A stretch of 45,787 nucleotides of DNA from Methanocalculaceae archaeon. Its GTDB lineage: Archaea; Halobacteriota; Methanomicrobia; Methanomicrobiales; Methanocorpusculaceae. How positions within the stretch are numbered: the stretch's first letter is position 1; each line of letters starts with the position of its first letter. The DNA is taken from positions 1 through 45,787 of the forward strand of contig JAISHD010000021.1 of assembly GCA_031262705.1 (NCBI GenBank). Reading direction: 5' to 3'. This document shows positions 45,130 to 45,787 of this stretch, piece after piece. The translations under genes were made by a program, and so were the position numbers. The notes beneath the pieces are model-generated. The model ran no database searches, had not been told where the DNA came from, and was given only the letters and a program-made list of their open reading frames with translations.

Positions 45130-45206
45130 CTGTCACTGACAGGACAATGATATATTCCTAAAAAAGATTGTTTGTTTTTCTGAATTCTTTTCAGAGAATA
45201 ATTCAG
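45130..45206 (-). terminator. Hairpins after the small membrane protein gene
   Basis: CTGAATT/AATTCAG (45180-45206) lies 17 bases beyond the stop of the minus-strand gene and is followed on that strand by a T-run (complement of 45160-45165). CTGTCA-C-TGACAG (45130-45142) is a second short palindrome further along. Confidence 0.4.
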
Positions 45207-45222
45207 ATCATTTGCAGAATAC

Positions 45223-45531
45223 TTATTCCAGATCCACTTCAAGACCACCGAAAATTCCGGCGGCAAGATTATAGATAATGGCGGCAATTGCTCTGAAAAT
45301 GAAACCGGCGATGATCATAGCCGCAACGACAAAGATGACGACAGCGATAAGCGCAACAACAATACCAGCGCCGAGGACTGCGAGAACAGATGCTCCGGGA
45401 ACCACAGCCAGCCCGAAGGGTACGATGATCAGTAAAATAATTCCATAAATAACAGCGAAGACAAGACTGATAGCCGCGGCAAGTTTTGCAGCAGACCAGA
45501 CGTCAACGTGTTTGATCTCTCTTGTTTCCAT
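45223..45531 (-). CDS. Small membrane protein, first of a tandem pair
   Basis: The 102-residue protein has a short charged head (METREIKHVDVWSAAKLAAA) and three hydrophobic stretches (about 19-40, 42-65 and 66-92). It ends IIYNLAAGIFGGLEVDLE. It resembles DUF3566-like membrane proteins of unknown function by its head (VDVWSAAKLA) and acidic tail. A second copy of its C-terminus follows upstream on the same strand. GGAG lies about 5 bases before ATG 45531. Confidence 0.7.
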   Translation of the reverse strand: METREIKHVDVWSAAKLAAAISLVFAVIYGIILLIIVPFGLAVVPGASVLAVLGAGIVVALIAVVIFVVAAMIIAGFIFRAIAAIIYNLAAGIFGGLEVDLE

Positions 45532-45585
45532 GAAGGAGTGTTGGTACGGATGACGAATAAAATCTTTGAAAGAAAAAAAAAGAAT

Positions 45586-45787
45586 TTATTCCAGATCCAC
45601 TTCAAGACCACCGAAAATCCCGGCAGCGAGATTGTAAATGAATGCCGAGATTGCGCCGGAGATGAAGCCAACGATCATACCCACAATGGCAGCCACAATA
45701 ATTCCGAGAACAAAGCCAAGATCCCCGGCGGCAGCCACTTCAGCAGTCGGCAGCCCGGTAAAACCAAGAATGGCAAGAATTCCGGAG
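45586..45787 (-). CDS. Second small membrane protein, C-terminal part only
   Basis: The gene runs off the right edge. The 66 visible residues are mostly hydrophobic (GDLGFVLGIIVAAIVGMIVG) and end AFIYNLAAGIFGGLEVDLE, identical in the last 16 residues to the neighbour at 45223. The last 33 coding bases are identical in both, so the pair arose by recent tandem duplication or is kept similar by gene conversion. Confidence 0.7.
   Translation of the reverse strand, partial: SGILAILGFTGLPTAEVAAAGDLGFVLGIIVAAIVGMIVGFISGAISAFIYNLAAGIFGGLEVDLE

Overview
The window is archaeal and most likely from a methanogen of the order Methanomicrobiales, with Methanocorpusculum or a close relative as my best guess. 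This is inferred from gene families and gene order, not from any database search. Archaea-specific proteins include TFB, Gar1, SRP19, RNA polymerase subunits Rpo3/6/10/11, aIF2-beta with a TRAM domain, Rio2, MEMO1, isopentenyl phosphate kinase and a DUF460 protein. Archaeal TATA boxes lie 25-30 nt before several starts, and GGAGGTGA-type Shine-Dalgarno sequences precede genes inside operons. DNA gyrase, a bacterial import typical of euryarchaeal methanogens, is also present.

Layout. 1-224 is the start of hypB. 476-3273 runs rightwards: a small hypothetical, srp19, a PHP-domain phosphoesterase, gar1, tfb and tRNA-Ala(CGC). 3566-5830 is a leftward pair: a flavin disulfide reductase directly abutting an unknown protein. 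6085-7392 is a secreted, membrane-anchored protein. 7549-8872 is nadE with a degenerate TtuA/Ncs6-like protein. 9201-13151 is rio2, DUF460 and thiL. 13189-17659 is gyrBA. 17891-19311 is the arvA-arvB-arvC (oap) operon. 19887-22355 holds three consecutive CBS-domain genes. They are followed by a deoxyhypusine synthase gene (frameshifted near its end) and a Cys-rich DUF5714 protein. From 40631 down to 24472 the minus strand carries the archaeal translation/transcription/isoprenoid supercluster: tRNA-Ser, rps13, rps4, rps11, rpo3, rpl18e, rpl13, rps9, rpo10, tRNA-Pro, rpo6, eno, rps2, MEMO1, mvk, ipk, fni, rnj, idsA, then an HD phosphohydrolase and an Imm5-like gene, then gltX and a hypothetical. 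The right end has rpo11, an alpha/beta hydrolase, aIF2-beta, purL and two tandem small membrane proteins.

How the genes work together. The supercluster links ribosome and RNA polymerase synthesis, glycolysis/gluconeogenesis (enolase), RNA decay (RNase J) and the archaeal mevalonate route (Mvk, IPK, Fni, IdsA) that makes the C20 chains of membrane lipids. The Arv genes connect to extracellular vesicle formation, and the CBS genes are probable adenylate or cofactor sensors.

Most notable observations. Two genes are split by single-base homopolymer changes (DUF460 at a G4 run, deoxyhypusine synthase at an A8 run). A TtuA-like protein has lost its ATP-binding SGGKDS motif. The rps13 leader has tandem hairpins, two of them mutually exclusive. 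A candidate structured RNA lies upstream of tRNA-Ser. A perfect 26-bp palindrome follows purL. A PhzF-like N-terminal remnant precedes purL. A CACAGA-type repeat recurs between genes, once as a long inverted pair. I found no CRISPR array, transposase, phage gene or complete novel defence system.
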